A DNA stretch of 64,000 bases, taken from positions 2,361,001 to 2,425,000 of the forward strand of contig NADL03000590.1 of assembly GCA_002205965.3 (NCBI GenBank), given 5' to 3'. Every line of letters begins with the position of its first letter. Positions within the stretch are counted from its first letter, which is position 1. The stretch comes from Kappaphycus alvarezii. Its lineage: Eukaryota; Rhodophyta; Florideophyceae; Gigartinales; Solieriaceae. Positions 47,989 through 60,138 of this stretch are shown in pieces. The translations under genes were made by a program, and so were the position numbers. The notes beneath the pieces are model-generated. The model worked only from the letters and a program-made list of their open reading frames with translations, made no database searches and was not told the DNA's origin.

Positions 47989-49150
47989 CTAGTCGTTATC
48001 GTGAAGATAAATGACTATAGGTCTCATTTCTGCGTAGATTGTCGCACACTGAACAGCAAAATGAAGGCAGATCGTTGGCCACTACCCAAGATAGAGGAGA
48101 TCTTCGACGATCTAAACGGTATCCCTATCTTTACCACCCTTGGTTTGTTTGCGGGATACTGGCAAATATGTATGACCGAAGAACGTAAGAAAATAACTAC
48201 ATTTTTCATTCGTTTTGGTATCTTCAAGTTCGAAGTGATGCCATTTGGTCTCATGAACGCGCCTTTTTCATTCCAATGCATGGTGAAATACGTATCGAAA
48301 GATATTCCCTTCACCAGGGTCTATCTGGATGATGTCTTGACCTTCTCGAACTCGATGGAGGAGCATATTGATCGCCTGAATATCGTTTTCAAGCCAGTCG
48401 GGGACGCAGGACTTAAACTCAAGATTACAAAATGTGCGTTTGCTATGCCAAGCGTAAAGCTACTTGGTCACTTTGTAGACAAGCGTGGAGTCTGCGTCGA
48501 CTAGGAGAAGATCAATGCCATCAATTGGGCCCCTTTTCCTACCAACTCAACGGAGTTGTGTAGCTTTCTTGGCCTCGCTGGGTACTATCGTCGTTTCATT
48601 AAAGATTTTGCAGGAGTATCGGCCGCCCTTCACGCAGCAACTTGGAGTAACAACAAATTTGAATAAACTGAAGAGATTACTGCCGCCTTCGAAGCTCTGA
48701 AAGAGAAGCCCACGTCTCCGCCGATGCTAGCCTTCCCGGACTTCGGGTCTCCCTTCATCTTTGAAACCGACACTGGTAATGTCTCCATTGGAGCAGTTCT
48801 GGCCCAAAAGAAGGAGGATGGAAAGATTCATCCCATGAAGTACGCAACTCGGACAATGAACTCAGCAGAGGGTAACTATTCCGCCTGCGAGAGGGAGGCC
48901 CTCGCCGTCATTTTCGATTTAAGGAAATTTAGGGTGTATCTGTTATCGACGGAGCTGTTCAAGCTCATTACTGATTATCAAGCCCTTCTTTATGCCTTCA
49001 AGGGAAAGGTCATTGAGGGGAGGCCGGTGCGCTGGATGGACATGTTTGCGGAGTATGAATTCGAGGTAGAGTACAGGCCAGGCGCGAGAAACGGAGCAGT
49101 GGACTACCTCTCGTGTGCAGTACCTAGCGGCTTGTCTCCTATCTCTGAAT
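47989..49150 (+). pseudogene. gypsy reverse transcriptase and RNase H
   Basis: Resumes after the insertion with LVVIVKINDYRSHFCVDCRT. Landmarks: LPKIEEIFDDLNG, FKFEVMPFGLMNAPFSFQ, the catalytic VYLDDVLTFS (about 48317-48350), then after an in-frame TAG (48502) SFLGLAGYYRRFIKDFAG. A TAA follows at 48664. RNase H begins in the same frame at about 48724 with ETDTGNVSIGAVLAQ, where D-A-S is usual, and NYSACEREALAVIFDLRKF. The frame is otherwise continuous, so only two nonsense changes separate RT from RNase H. Confidence 0.9.
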
Positions 49151-49259
49151 CTGATGAAGCAGACTTAATTGCCTCGCTGCATTCTGCAACTGCAGAAGAG
49201 AATCCCACAGTCGATCATTTCCTCCTCGACGTCGCACGTCATTTGCAAGGTTTAAAGAT

Positions 49260-50326
49260 CCGAGTTGACGATAAGGAAAAGCGTCGTTCGGTTAAGCGTA
49301 TCGCGAAAAACTTCACAATGTGGGAAGTAAAGCTTGTTAGACGTACCAGAAAAGGGCTAAAGTCCGTACCTTTTATGGAGGACAGGGTCGCTATATTGAA
49401 GACCTTTCATGACGATGTTGGACAGTGGGACAAGGAGACGATGAAAAACTTTGTCGTAGACCATTATTGGTGGCTGCGGATGCATGGAGACATTCATAAC
49501 TACGTGAAAACTTGTGAAGGGTGCCAGAAGACGAGGCTTCTTCCGCCGTACCGCACAACTCTGAATGTCCCGTTGACAAATATCTTCGAAACTTATTCGA
49601 TCGACTTCGCGGGTTCTCTACCGATATCAAACGCAGGGAAGAAGCATCTGTTTATCACAGTTGGGCATTTGACAAGTTGGCCAATCGCAGTCGCACCACA
49701 GCCTCATCGGCCACAACTGTCGCCAAGTTCATAGGGAGCGAATTTATGCACCCTTTCGGTTCCCCGAAGACCATTATCTCTGACAGCGCTAGGTGCTCCA
49801 CTGCTGCCGCCATCGCGGATTTCATGAAGGAACATGGAATTACCTGGACCATTGTTCTCGTGTATGCTCCCGTCTCTAATGGTAGAGGCAAAAGGATGGT
49901 ACGAATCATCAAATAGACCGTGAAGAAGATGGTCTTCGGCCAAGAGATAGATTGGGAAGATTTTTGTCGCGTGCCTTGTACGGATACCGCCGACGTCGCC
50001 TTTCCGCTGGAGCTTCGCCGTTCGCACTGATTTTTGGAGTAGTTCCGCACATGATTCCATGCGAGCCCATTGCGTTGATGGACAACGCTTCTGATACTCA
50101 TCGCAAGCTGGAACTTCTGGCCTCCTCCGCCCTTCGAGCTCATCGTCGAGAGGAACAGATGCGTAGATTTGGTGATTCAACCTCGACAGGGCCTGGTGTA
50201 TTTAATGTAGGGGGCTGGGTTCTGCTGCCGCATTTCCAGGAGCCAACATCAGCCGATAATTGGCCTGCCCTTCGGTCTCGCTATTATTGGCCTTACTGCG
50301 TTTGGAAATTTGCACACCCGCGATAA
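49260..50326 (+). pseudogene. gypsy integrase
   Basis: The zinc-binding start has FHDDVGQWDKETM and HNYVKTCEGCQKTR: the two Cys are there, but the second His is replaced by Gln. The core shows TYSIDFAGSLPISNAGKKH (first Asp) and, after a shift near 49700, GSPKTIISDSARCS (second Asp). The motif expected to hold the third acidic residue reads NGRGKRMVRIIK, with Lys where Glu is expected. After a stop (49914) and another shift, SPFALIFGVVPHMIP and VGGWVLLPHF form the C-terminal part, ending at 50326. Catalytically dead. Confidence 0.85.
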
Positions 50327-51082
50327 TGGCTCATTTCGTTCGGGGGTCGCAATTCCGTCGCGCCATCCACGCGAGGATATTAGTGCCCTACGTCTTGCGC
50401 TCGAGCCACCTGACGGCCTAGGATGCTGGATTGAGCCATGATAGTTATCCATTCATCCCTTGCTTTAATGCTTCCCTACGCTTCCTGGTTTTCATGATTC
50501 ATAGGCACCCACATGGAATCTGAATTTGCCTCTTCGTGCGGGAAAGCCCGACCTGAGACTCTTCTTCACCCGCGGAAACACGTATTTTCTGACCTTGTAC
50601 TCCCCGTAGGACCTTTATGCCATTCTATCCGAGTGATCGCGGCATCACCTCGATCTTCTTGCCGCCTCATCCAAGGTTCCTAAGCTCGGTTCTACACACA
50701 CTGGGTCTTTGCCTCTATCTGACTTCCGGCGCTTCCCTAACTTCGGTCTGTTTGGTATTCGCCGTCCTCTTGGTCCGCGGAGGGATTTTGGGATGACGAT
50801 ACCACCGCTATTCCTTCACATCTATACGCTGAGTGGATGGGCCAGTCGCAGAAGCTTTGCCTGACCTGAATCGACACTAAGCTTTGAGGCCAGGACGGCG
50901 CGCGGGAGGACAAGGAATTTGTTGTGTAGCGCGAGGATTCAGGGTTGTCTGCTTGGCGCTTAGTTGTGGGGGGAGGCCTGCGTCGCGACTGGCAGAGGGT
51001 TCCAATGGTTGAACGGCTCCTAGCTTGACCTGATCGAGGTCACTGTATACTGCACCCGGGTTGCAGGTTGAGGACGGGGTGG
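50327..51082. other. gypsy 3' non-coding region with polypurine tract
   Basis: No open frame belongs to the element here. The last bases, GAGGACGGGGTGG, are purine-rich and abut the 3' LTR, as a polypurine tract should. Confidence 0.6.
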
Positions 51083-51530
51083 TGTTGGTAGCAGTTGCTG
51101 GAAGCGATCTTTACGTGACTCTAGTACTGCGTATAACGATTTCTAGGGTAGCTTACTGTACTTTTTATTCTTTTAACTGCTGGTTTTCAATTTTTTTATG
51201 GTACAGAACAGTAGTGTGCTACTGCATACTACTGCATACTGCACTGCATACTGCCGTAGCACACTACTGTGCAGTGTGGCCGAGAATTGCCTGTACAGTA
51301 GCACACTACTGTAATGGACACTACAGTAGCTCAATATCCTGGACACTGCAGCAGCACACCACTGTACTGGCAATTCTCGGCCTCAGACCGCTCGGGTGTC
51401 GGTTATGTAACTAGCACCCGTGGCGGCTTGAAAGTTAGGGGTGGAGATAGCGTTCTCTTCTCTTCCTATCCCTCTCCCTGAATAAAAAATTCCGTCTTCT
51501 CTACCCTTTCGCCACTTTCCACTCCCATCA
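51083..51530 (+). repeat. gypsy 3' LTR
   Basis: Starts TGTTGGTAGCAG and ends CACTCCCATCA. It is about 140 bp longer than the 5' LTR, because 51205-51365 holds an expansion of ACTGCATACT and GTAGCACACTACTG-type repeats, partly inverted. Confidence 0.85.
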
Positions 51531-54500
51531 TACTATATTGTGCAGTAACTATTGTCAAGTACAACATTAAGACATTTAGGTGTCCCAACAAATTACAGTT
51601 TGTTAGACAATACTTTTGTAACAGCAATATGCTACAGAAAATTTATACGACCGTATATTTTTGCGGGTATTTCCCTTGCAGTGGTATAATTAACGATAAT
51701 TGACACAAGAAGTAAATTTAGAAGAAAGAAATTGACAAAAGAAGTAAATTTAGAAGAAAGTACTATTAAAAAGACCCGAACACTACACGCTCTAAATGAT
51801 AAAAGGCAATGCGCTGGCGGTCATTCTCTCGAGGATTAATTTGCGTTCAAAGCTCTGAAGATGAAACAGTGCTTCTGAGCTCAGATTGATTTATGCTTGA
51901 AATTATTAGCTAAACAATAGAAATTTACTGATAACTTCCACATCAACTCAATATTCAAGGTATACAAATTGTTATCACTTTTTCACATGGAAAGTGATTG
52001 CCTTACTTATTTATTACTTGAAAACAAGACAAATTGATGTTAAGTCTTGATTTTTGAATTCCCAATACCATGAGCTTCAATGAACGTAAGTGCTTTATAC
52101 TTTAATTATACAAGGTATTGCTTTTTACTTTTATCGACCTTGATAAAAAACTTGAAATTGAATAAAAGTTTTAGATATTGTAGTGATGTATATCCGTTTC
52201 TATATTGAATTTTAACTATATAATCTCAGTTTTTTCTGTGCAAAAGTGGGTAAAGCGCAAATTGAAACGATTTTTGTGGGTTTACTGAAGCTTTACACTC
52301 GCATTTTACACTTAAATGAGTTAGTAGTGTCATTAAGGCCGCTTTTTACAGCTGGTTAATGAACCTGAAACTAACTTTGGTTATTTTAGAGGTTAGCTGT
52401 CGTCCTTGGAAGCTAAAAGTGTGCTTCTGACAGTGTTTTGAAACTATTTCATGATTATTGTATTAGCACCGGCAAAAATAACACCGAAAACCATTTTGTG
52501 ACCGTTCTTGATAAAATTTCTCGCTGGGAAGTCATTTCTAAGCATGCAAAAGCCTTTCCTCAACCGTTGTTCGTAGGGTGAATAGTGATTAATATAAAGC
52601 CCTACTTGCTAACTACACATTATTATCATTTAATGATAGTTTGATAAGCCCTACTTTCTTCGAGTGTCCTTGCATAGTCATGTAAGAATTCCTTTGCACT
52701 CTTTTCAAAAGGTTTTAGGCATTCTTGGAGATATATATGCAGTAACAATGTGACAAAAATGTATTAGATCTATTTTTTGAGGTAAAATATCTTTACTGAA
52801 AGGGAAAAAAGCCCAATTACATATATTTATCTTGGGAGTGCAGCTGTTTTAGAATAGCTTTACAGCCTTTCACTATAACTAATTATAACCTCGCCTTATA
52901 TGTCCTGTGTATATCATGAAGCAAAGATGAATTAAGTGGTTATTGAAGTTTTCGGAGTCTATTTCAGAAGACGTATCTGTACTGCTTCTAGGTACAAGTT
53001 CAGTGCTCTGCTGTACTCCAGAAGGTCTGTACCGCTGCAACTTAAGGCTGCCAAACAATGGAGCGCAACAAGCCTACAAAATGTACTCAAGGGGATGGCT
53101 GTGGTGAAGGCTTTAAGGTTCCAACACAACTGCGGGAAGAAAATCTTGGTATGCACGCTCAAACTATCAGAGATGTTCAAAATTGTATGGCACATGCATT
53201 GTACCGGGGAGACCTGTTCGACTCTTGCCATAACAACGACACGGAGATATGGTCACTTCAACTGAATGAAAGGGTCCTCTATGAATCAAATCAAAGTCAC
53301 AAAGGGTGCCTGAATTTGAAACAAACCTCGAAATAAATTTAAACTAGCACTAGACACAAGGAGAGTGATGTACTGGAAACTCCTGGGAAAATGTACCGTT
53401 AACTCAAATTGCAGTGGAATTGAGAAGTGAAGGTCAAGATGCTCCGCGTGGTCAAACAAATGAAAAGCTAGCTATGGGACGTAGAATTCCTCTCGTGCCA
53501 AGCAATATAGACGAACTTGCCACTATGGCAATAGGGTTAATAACAGCCAGGATTTAGACCAGTATATCAGCACGACAGTGCTTGAAACAGGAGAATAATC
53601 ATGAAAAATTGCAGAGACAGTTTAGAAAAGCAGTGGCCAGAAATGCGCACACTGGAGATTTAAACGAATCATAGCATCAATCGCAAAGGAAATAATCATT
53701 TAACGGACATATCATACCCTGGATCCGACGCAAAGTGGGGAGTTGCTTTGAATAAGTTTCTCAAATAGTTGGGCATAAATGTAACGACCAAACCCTCCCA
53801 CGCTACCGTTGAGAAAATGATTCGAGAAGAAAACGGAAAGAATTAAAGAAATCCTGCGATCAGTATTTCGAAATTCAAAGCATATGAAAATTGTTTCCAC
53901 TGGGCCTTAGAATTCTTTCAAATTGCAGCTCATGACATAAATATCGGCAATTCTGAGGTCGCACAGTCATTTTAAGCTGCGCAGTAATTGGCATATGCCT
54001 GACTTCCATACATTTGAATGATTTCCATGACTTAATCATCCCAAATTTCAGGAGACGTTTAAAGCTGGAAGGAACCGCGTTTGATAGAATGACTGGAATA
54101 CGCGGTAAGGTAACGCGAGCCATCCTCACACATCCTGAGTCTTCCGACATAAGGCAGTAAATTGACTTACACTAGATCCTTTTTCAGTAGCAATCAAACT
54201 ATTTCCTTTACACTACCGAACGAGTACCATGGTCTATTTCCGCGTATGCACAGCCACGACATAAGTGACACAATCAGATCGACTAGAACAGAGCTATGTC
54301 ATATTGTATTCCCTGACCAAATGCGTAGCACAGTCTTTCGGTCTCGTAGAATTTTTGGTTGCACCTGTAATTGAAAGAATGATGCTACGAGTTCCTTGCA
54401 TGCCAGGATGAACTGTCATGTGTCCGATTTTCAAATTTCGATTTTCATCGAATCTAACGCCCATATATAATCCAATTATCGTAACTGCGTGAAGTAATAC

Positions 54501-57400
54501 ATATCTCTAGTCCAATAAGTTTCCGTTGCCCAACCAGAATCTAGTCACATTTTCGCACACATGAGACGTCTGAAGCGGCCAAATTCTTAATTTAGACCTA
54601 CTAATTTGAGAAAGGTGGACCTTACTTGCTGGACGTAGCTTGACGATGTATTTTATTGCGTCTAGAAAGTTACCTTTGTCTACTCCCTTCTCCTCATTTA
54701 CACTCTAACGGTCAAAGAGACAATTCTCTTCGTATTTTGTACACAACCCTTGCACAAGCGCCGTATCAAAATATAAGTTACTATTAACTAGAAGCATATT
54801 TTATTTGATGTACTACATCACTTAAGGTACCTCACTGCGGAAGGTGATTACGAATCCCTTTTAGAGTGATAATTCACCCTATATGGTCTTCTAATTTTCT
54901 TGCATTGCATGAAAAATTTCATCTTGTTTTCTTCTCAGTTCAATTCAACGTTTTGCGCTGTGAGTAATGCATGTTTTTTTTGTTCATTGTATGATTTTTC
55001 TGCGATATAGCCTTTTGCCCGTTTCTCATGATTCTGATACATATTTATCAATGTTTTCAACCTTTTGACCAAACTTCCCATAAATTTCGTCCGTACCTAG
55101 CCTAAAATCTATATCTAGACTACCTTCTGGAAAAACTATCATCCAATTGCTTGTAATGTATTTTAGAACATCAGTTTCACTAATTTCGGGGCATTTCTCC
55201 ATACAAACTTCTTCAACACGCGTAAGGAATAAATTGATGACAGAAGACCTGATTTTCCAGTTATCTCCGCAGAGCATTCAATATGCTCGTAGGATTTTTT
55301 GATACCAGTACACATTGATAATTGCATCATGATAGAAATTACGTAGAAACTAAAGCTTTACGCATCCATTTGCTGTTGGTATCCTAGGATCCCATTCAGA
55401 CATTTTTCAGATCGAATGAGCTAATCAGTGTTGGGGAACATATCAACCGTTATATTACGAACCACTTCCAGGATGCTTCCGAAGGGTGTCCAGCAATGAC
55501 CGTCAGCCGAGTAAATTGAACTATCTTTGATCACGAAAACACGTCCCCAATGCATATCATGAGTGATGTCCATGAGCGCTGTTACCTTCGGGTTTTGACA
55601 TTGGTTATTCATCATTACTCGACACTTTAGTTCTGCCACTATTTTCTTGAAACTACTCTCGACAAATCTTTTTTCAGAGCTGCGGAAAATATCAAATTGT
55701 ATGTCACAGGAGGGATTACAATGGTATTAAATGCTGAGACCATTTCTGATAGAGGACCAATCAGAATCTGACCGTCTGCGAAACTACCTGCCCATGAAAA
55801 GCCCAGCCAAGTGTTCCAGCGGAAAGATGCAGGCATATGCTGCTCTCCTTGAAGCTTTTTACGAATGTAACATTCGATTGCGTCACAAGTGGGTACATTA
55901 GGTCTTCACTGCAAAGACGGAGTAATTGGGCAAAACCCAGCATTTGATCAAAAATGGCATGTTTAGAAAATTGTCTGTGATTGAATAAAATAAGGTGTAG
56001 TTACAAAAAAAACAATTCCGTGTTCTCCGAGATGTTTTTGCATGAGTAAATTAGGTTTTTTGCTTGATGGGGGCAAAAGTGTAATAATAGGTGAATATAT
56101 AAGTAGCGTAATAGTCACTCTGCAGTAATATTGCAGGCGGTGGTCACGCCAGAACATGTTTCAAACAAACTTCACAGGCTCGAATTTCGAAAACAGGTGG
56201 GAAAGTAGGGTCCCAGAGTGCTCGCAATAGCGTTCCGACCATATTTCTCAATTGAAACAACAAGAAATAATAATTCCCGACTAATAAGTATTCTTAAAAT
56301 TAACCGTGTTTCGTTAGCAGGGTATTCTTTGGGTGTTCACTAAAATCTTAGCCTGCCAAATCCCTTCAAAAACGGCAACAATTTAACATGAGAAATACAG
56401 TAATTTCCAAACTTTTGATGAAAACGGCTCAGAAATTATTCCGAATCAAATGTATACTGGCACATGGGCAAATCCATACGCCTCTTGCGATGAGCACAAT
56501 AGTTTTTACATGCTAGTTTACGTTTCTTCACATATTCCGCTCCGACTTCATACTGAAGAGTATGAAACTTACATAGTACTCACCGTCACCCTGAGGAAGA
56601 GGATAGTCCAGACTATGGAGGTTGATAGGGGCAACACATAAGGTCGAAGTAGTATCGTAGCTTGACTCATTCCACCTATACTTCAGCGACATTATTGCCC
56701 GCAGAGAACATATAGACCCAAAAAAAATTTTCACGGTAATATATTTGGAAGAATTCCTACTTTCTGCTTCATTTTCAACTGTTAAGTGACCATAAACGAG
56801 CTTTTCCTTCGGATTTGTAACACTACATGGGGCGATAGCCCCTGGATACCACTTGCTAGTAAGCTCCGCCCACTCATCTGGATTATCTTTGTCAATGCCA
56901 CAAGAAAGGGTATCCTTCTCGTCGGTTATTTTGCTAAAGTATTGGTTATGAAAGGCCTGTTACACGTCAAAAATTGTTATGGCAGAAATATATCCCAAAT
57001 AGTGCTTACTGCAGTAAAAAGCCAACCCATTGGGCAAGACGGACACCTCTAGCTTGTACCCGTATATTTAATGCTTTCAGAAGAAGTACTTTTGCCCTCC
57101 TCTAAACTTCCGGATGGGTAATAACATTGCTGAGGTGTCACATCTGTTGCGTAGCGGGGATGAGATTATTTTGAAACGCAATCTTTTTCTTCACTAAGCG
57201 ACTCATCGGATACGCATCCGAACCGGCAACAACTAAGCTGCCGGTGAAGAACTCAGCCAGGCACGGATTAAAATTCATTCAAAATATATTCAAGCGTTGG
57301 ACCCTTAATTCGAAACAAACTTCACAGAAAGCCCTACTGGCAACCGCTTTTCAGAACTGTTAACGTAATAAAGAACACGTCTTTTGCTGTGGATGTAGAC
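51531..57400. other. AT-rich region without recognised genes
   Basis: Strongly AT-rich from 51,540 to 52,930. A minus-strand series of short frames between 55943 and 55026 is protein-like in places (for example SFRWNTWLGFSWAGSFADG and GRVFVIKDSSIYSADGHCW) and may be one decayed gene of unknown type. A plus-strand frame at 53058-53336 has several Cys but no recognisable motif. Confidence 0.45.
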
Positions 57401-57643
57401 TTACGGCCTCCACCCATGTTCCATAGCCGTTATAATTTGCTCATTTACTGTCCCAAACAAGTCCGTAAGCGCCTTCTCATCAAAGTTCGTCATTTGGAGA
57501 ATATTCCTTGAGCTTCTTTTGGCGAGGAAAGCATCGAAAATTGGGGAGTCGTTGAGCTTTTTAGAGTCAGAGTCAGGCAATACGTGGGATGCACTGTACT
57601 GATCGAAGTCTTGTTCGCGTATGAGAGCCGCATCAGTAAGCAT
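57401..57643 (-). pseudogene. DDE transposase N-terminal fragment
   Basis: Reads SPIFDAFLAKRSSRNILQMT then NFDEKALTDLFGTVNEQII. The 'RS...L.MTNF....L..L...V' pattern is typical of the helical N-terminal domain of DDE_Tnp_4-type transposases in algae and oomycetes. The frame ends at 57401 and no catalytic part follows, so this is a fragment. The family call is tentative. Confidence 0.4.
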
Positions 57644-58639
57644 AGCGAGTGCACTGATGGCTTCAGAGGACTATATTTGCTGCGTTTTGCGAATGGGAGG
57701 GTGTAGCATCGTCGAAGGTAGGGGTCAGTAGTAATGTGGGGGAACTGGCCGAGCAACGAAGTTGGATACATTTTGTTTGTGCAGTAGTCGCGTTTTTTTC
57801 GAAATGAATGGATCGTTGTGATTACATTGCTGTTTTTGCGTAATACTTGTTGTTCAAAGATAACTACCTAATTGCACAATTGGTTGATCTCTCCGTAATT
57901 TGTTGCTCTTTTTAGCATTTGGACTCGTTTTACGCTATTACATTACTATTTCAATCAGAACTTAACTTGTTTGAAATTTCGCCCAGCCTTTGCGCAGTAT
58001 TCGAGTTTTTAAGAAGAGGCTTTATTGTGAAGCTTAAGGGAACGAATTATTCCAATGAAACGAGCAAAACCGTAGCGATTCGAATTCGAGGTTATTTGTA
58101 AGAGTAGTAGTGACAGTATCAAAACAAGCTAAGTTGACACGGTTGATGGAATTGACAGACGTGAATGTTAACCATAATTGTGCGCGGCTCCTTATCAATT
58201 ACTCAACATGTCAGTTTTACCGGTCCAGAATGGGCAGTATGGTCCAAATTGGCCCGTTTTGGGTCCCAAAACCAAAGTTGTAGCTGTTAATGAGAGCTTT
58301 CCAACGAACTCAAGAACACTATATGCGGATTATTGTATGCGCGTATACGGTCCCGGACCGACTAGAACCACTGGGATGGCATCCCTTCTCAACTTACTGT
58401 TCCCATTATTGACCTTCTATGCCATTCCAGTCGTCACCAGACCCAAATTATCGGCTGTGAAAGCCCTCATCTTTCCTAAAATACCTGTCAAGTACATTTT
58501 TTTCCAGTTAGTTCATCTTATCACCTTCCTTAGCAGACGGTACAGTACGAAAGTCCGGTCTACCTAGCATAAAGTGCGGAGACTTCAACATAGTAGTTGC
58601 TACCGCGCGAATTTCATCAACAGATACAGTCCTCTTCAA
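57644..58639. other. no gene recognised
   Basis: Short open frames (57919-58101, 58178-58567) without motifs. Confidence 0.45.
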
Positions 58640-60138
58640 GAACTTAAACTCCGAAAACGTTTAAGTTGTAGTAAAGTCCTTCAACTTTACAAATCCAGGC
58701 CTATTATTTTCAAAATGAAAGGCGTGATACCTAGACAAACGAGAACCACTGGAAATTTTAAGCCAGACTGCAAGAAATCGTTTCTAATCAAACCATTCCA
58801 CATTAGTAGAGCATATAACCTTTTTTGTTGTAGAACTATCCGCAATAACTTTCATCATTTGACAAGGTGAAACAACGTTTCTCCGTTTCAACTTTCGTTT
58901 CACAAGACCAAAAGCCTCATCATGTCTATTTTTTGTATGTCCTACCACCAGAAAGTAAAGCGTAACACAGTCTTCGAAGTTTAGTATAACCTGAGGAGCT
59001 AGAAACCAAAGAATAAACTTTTTCTTGTTTTGATCTGAGCAGTTGTCAGCATGCAATTTCAACTAACGGAACAATGGCCCAGTGGTCCCAACCAGCGCAT
59101 TTGTCATCTTGTGGTAATCAATACAGTGCTGCATCATAGATCCTACTTCATTAGCCGTTTTACTATTAGGCCAATGTCCCTCAGGTAGCCCATATAGAAA
59201 CGTTTGCCCGAAGTTTTGAACGCCAGAAAATCGACCTTCACCCCTGTCACGATGTGGAACTCCCCTGGTTAACGGAATAGATGCGGAAGCAGAATTGTTT
59301 CTGCAAAGTCAAAGGCGAGATGCATAATATAACCAAAAGGACTTCGCAAAATGGTTTGTTGTAATTTTTTGTAAAAGCGAAATTCCTCAGCAGCTTCCGC
59401 CCTATGCCTATCCCTTGCTCGAAGTAGCGACTCTTTTAATGGAACATCTGACGTGTTCATAATTAAATTTCCCATCTGAGTGCAAGTATCGCAAAAGTCG
59501 CTACCTGAGCGCAGGATGCGATGGGTTGGTACCTGGGCAGACCAAACCTTAAGAGATCTTCTGTAGTCCAGCGGTGCTGCGGGCAGCTTGTACGATCCCG
59601 GATGTTCTGCGACAGTAGCAGATAGTAAAATATTCCAATCGTCTTTACAGGCGTCGTACACAATGTGTCTTTCTGTGGCACTAGGGAGCCAGTAAATTGG
59701 CATCTCTGCTGAAGAGCCGCGCCCGGTTGGGAATGCCATTGCGTTCATCTCGCTGTCGCAAATCAGAAACGCCGTTGCAAAAATTGATTCTACAGACATC
59801 GTACCCTTCCTCGTAGCTTTTTGGCTCCCATTTTCTATTTCAAAACGGTCCCATGACTCGCTTTGTAAAGCAAACGAGTTGATTGTTCTTGGGTGTATCT
59901 GCACAATTGCAGCAAAAACTGAGCGGCAAACTCAGGAGCTCCGAATGGCGTAGGAAGTAGTGGCGTTGCCCTCCGTGTCCGTTGTTCGCCGTTTTCTTTT
60001 TCGAGTAGGCGCGCTCTCGGTGAGAAGCTCATTGCTTTCACTCTGTCTGGCGGACAGCGCAACTAAAATCTCACAAACAGCGTTGCTCCGCGATGTTTCG
60101 GATAGCGCAGCAAAAAAACTTTGCGAATTCTTCCGCAC
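58640..60138 (-). pseudogene. DUF7869-type protein, multiply broken
   Basis: Minus strand from ATG 60138 (MRKNSQSFFAALSETSRS) through a basic APTRKRKRRTTDTEGNA, then shifts into GAPEFAAQFLLQLCR (about 59950) and IHPRTINSFALQSESWDRFE (59904). The main stretch holds PIYWLPSATERHIVYDACKD, SDFCDTCTQMGNL and MHLAFDFAETILLPHLFR. Two more shifts lead through LYGLPEGHWPNSKTANEVGS, an in-frame TAG near 59062, then LHADNCSDQNKKKFILWFL and VVGHTKNRHDEAFGLVKRK. An in-frame TAG at 58784 is followed by RYHAFHFENNRPGFVKLKD. This order is that of DUF7869 proteins, a eukaryotic family, often repeated, whose role I do not know. The acidic and Cys/His residues suggest a nuclease- or transposase-like fold, but that is inference. 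At least four shifts and two stops. Confidence 0.7.

Larger units (their letters stand above)
42692..51530 (+). mobile_element. Ty3/gypsy LTR retrotransposon with nested piggyBac insertion
   Basis: Both LTRs are present (42692-43000 and 51083-51530). Between them, in plus-strand order, are gag with two zinc knuckles, protease, reverse transcriptase, RNase H and integrase: the Ty3/gypsy order. A purine-rich GAGGACGGGGTGG stretch before the 3' LTR fits a polypurine tract. The flanks TACTT (42687-42691) and TACTA (51531-51535) agree at four of five bases and may be the target duplication. All coding parts carry stops or shifts, so this copy is inactive. A separate transposon occupies 45204-47988. 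Confidence 0.9.
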
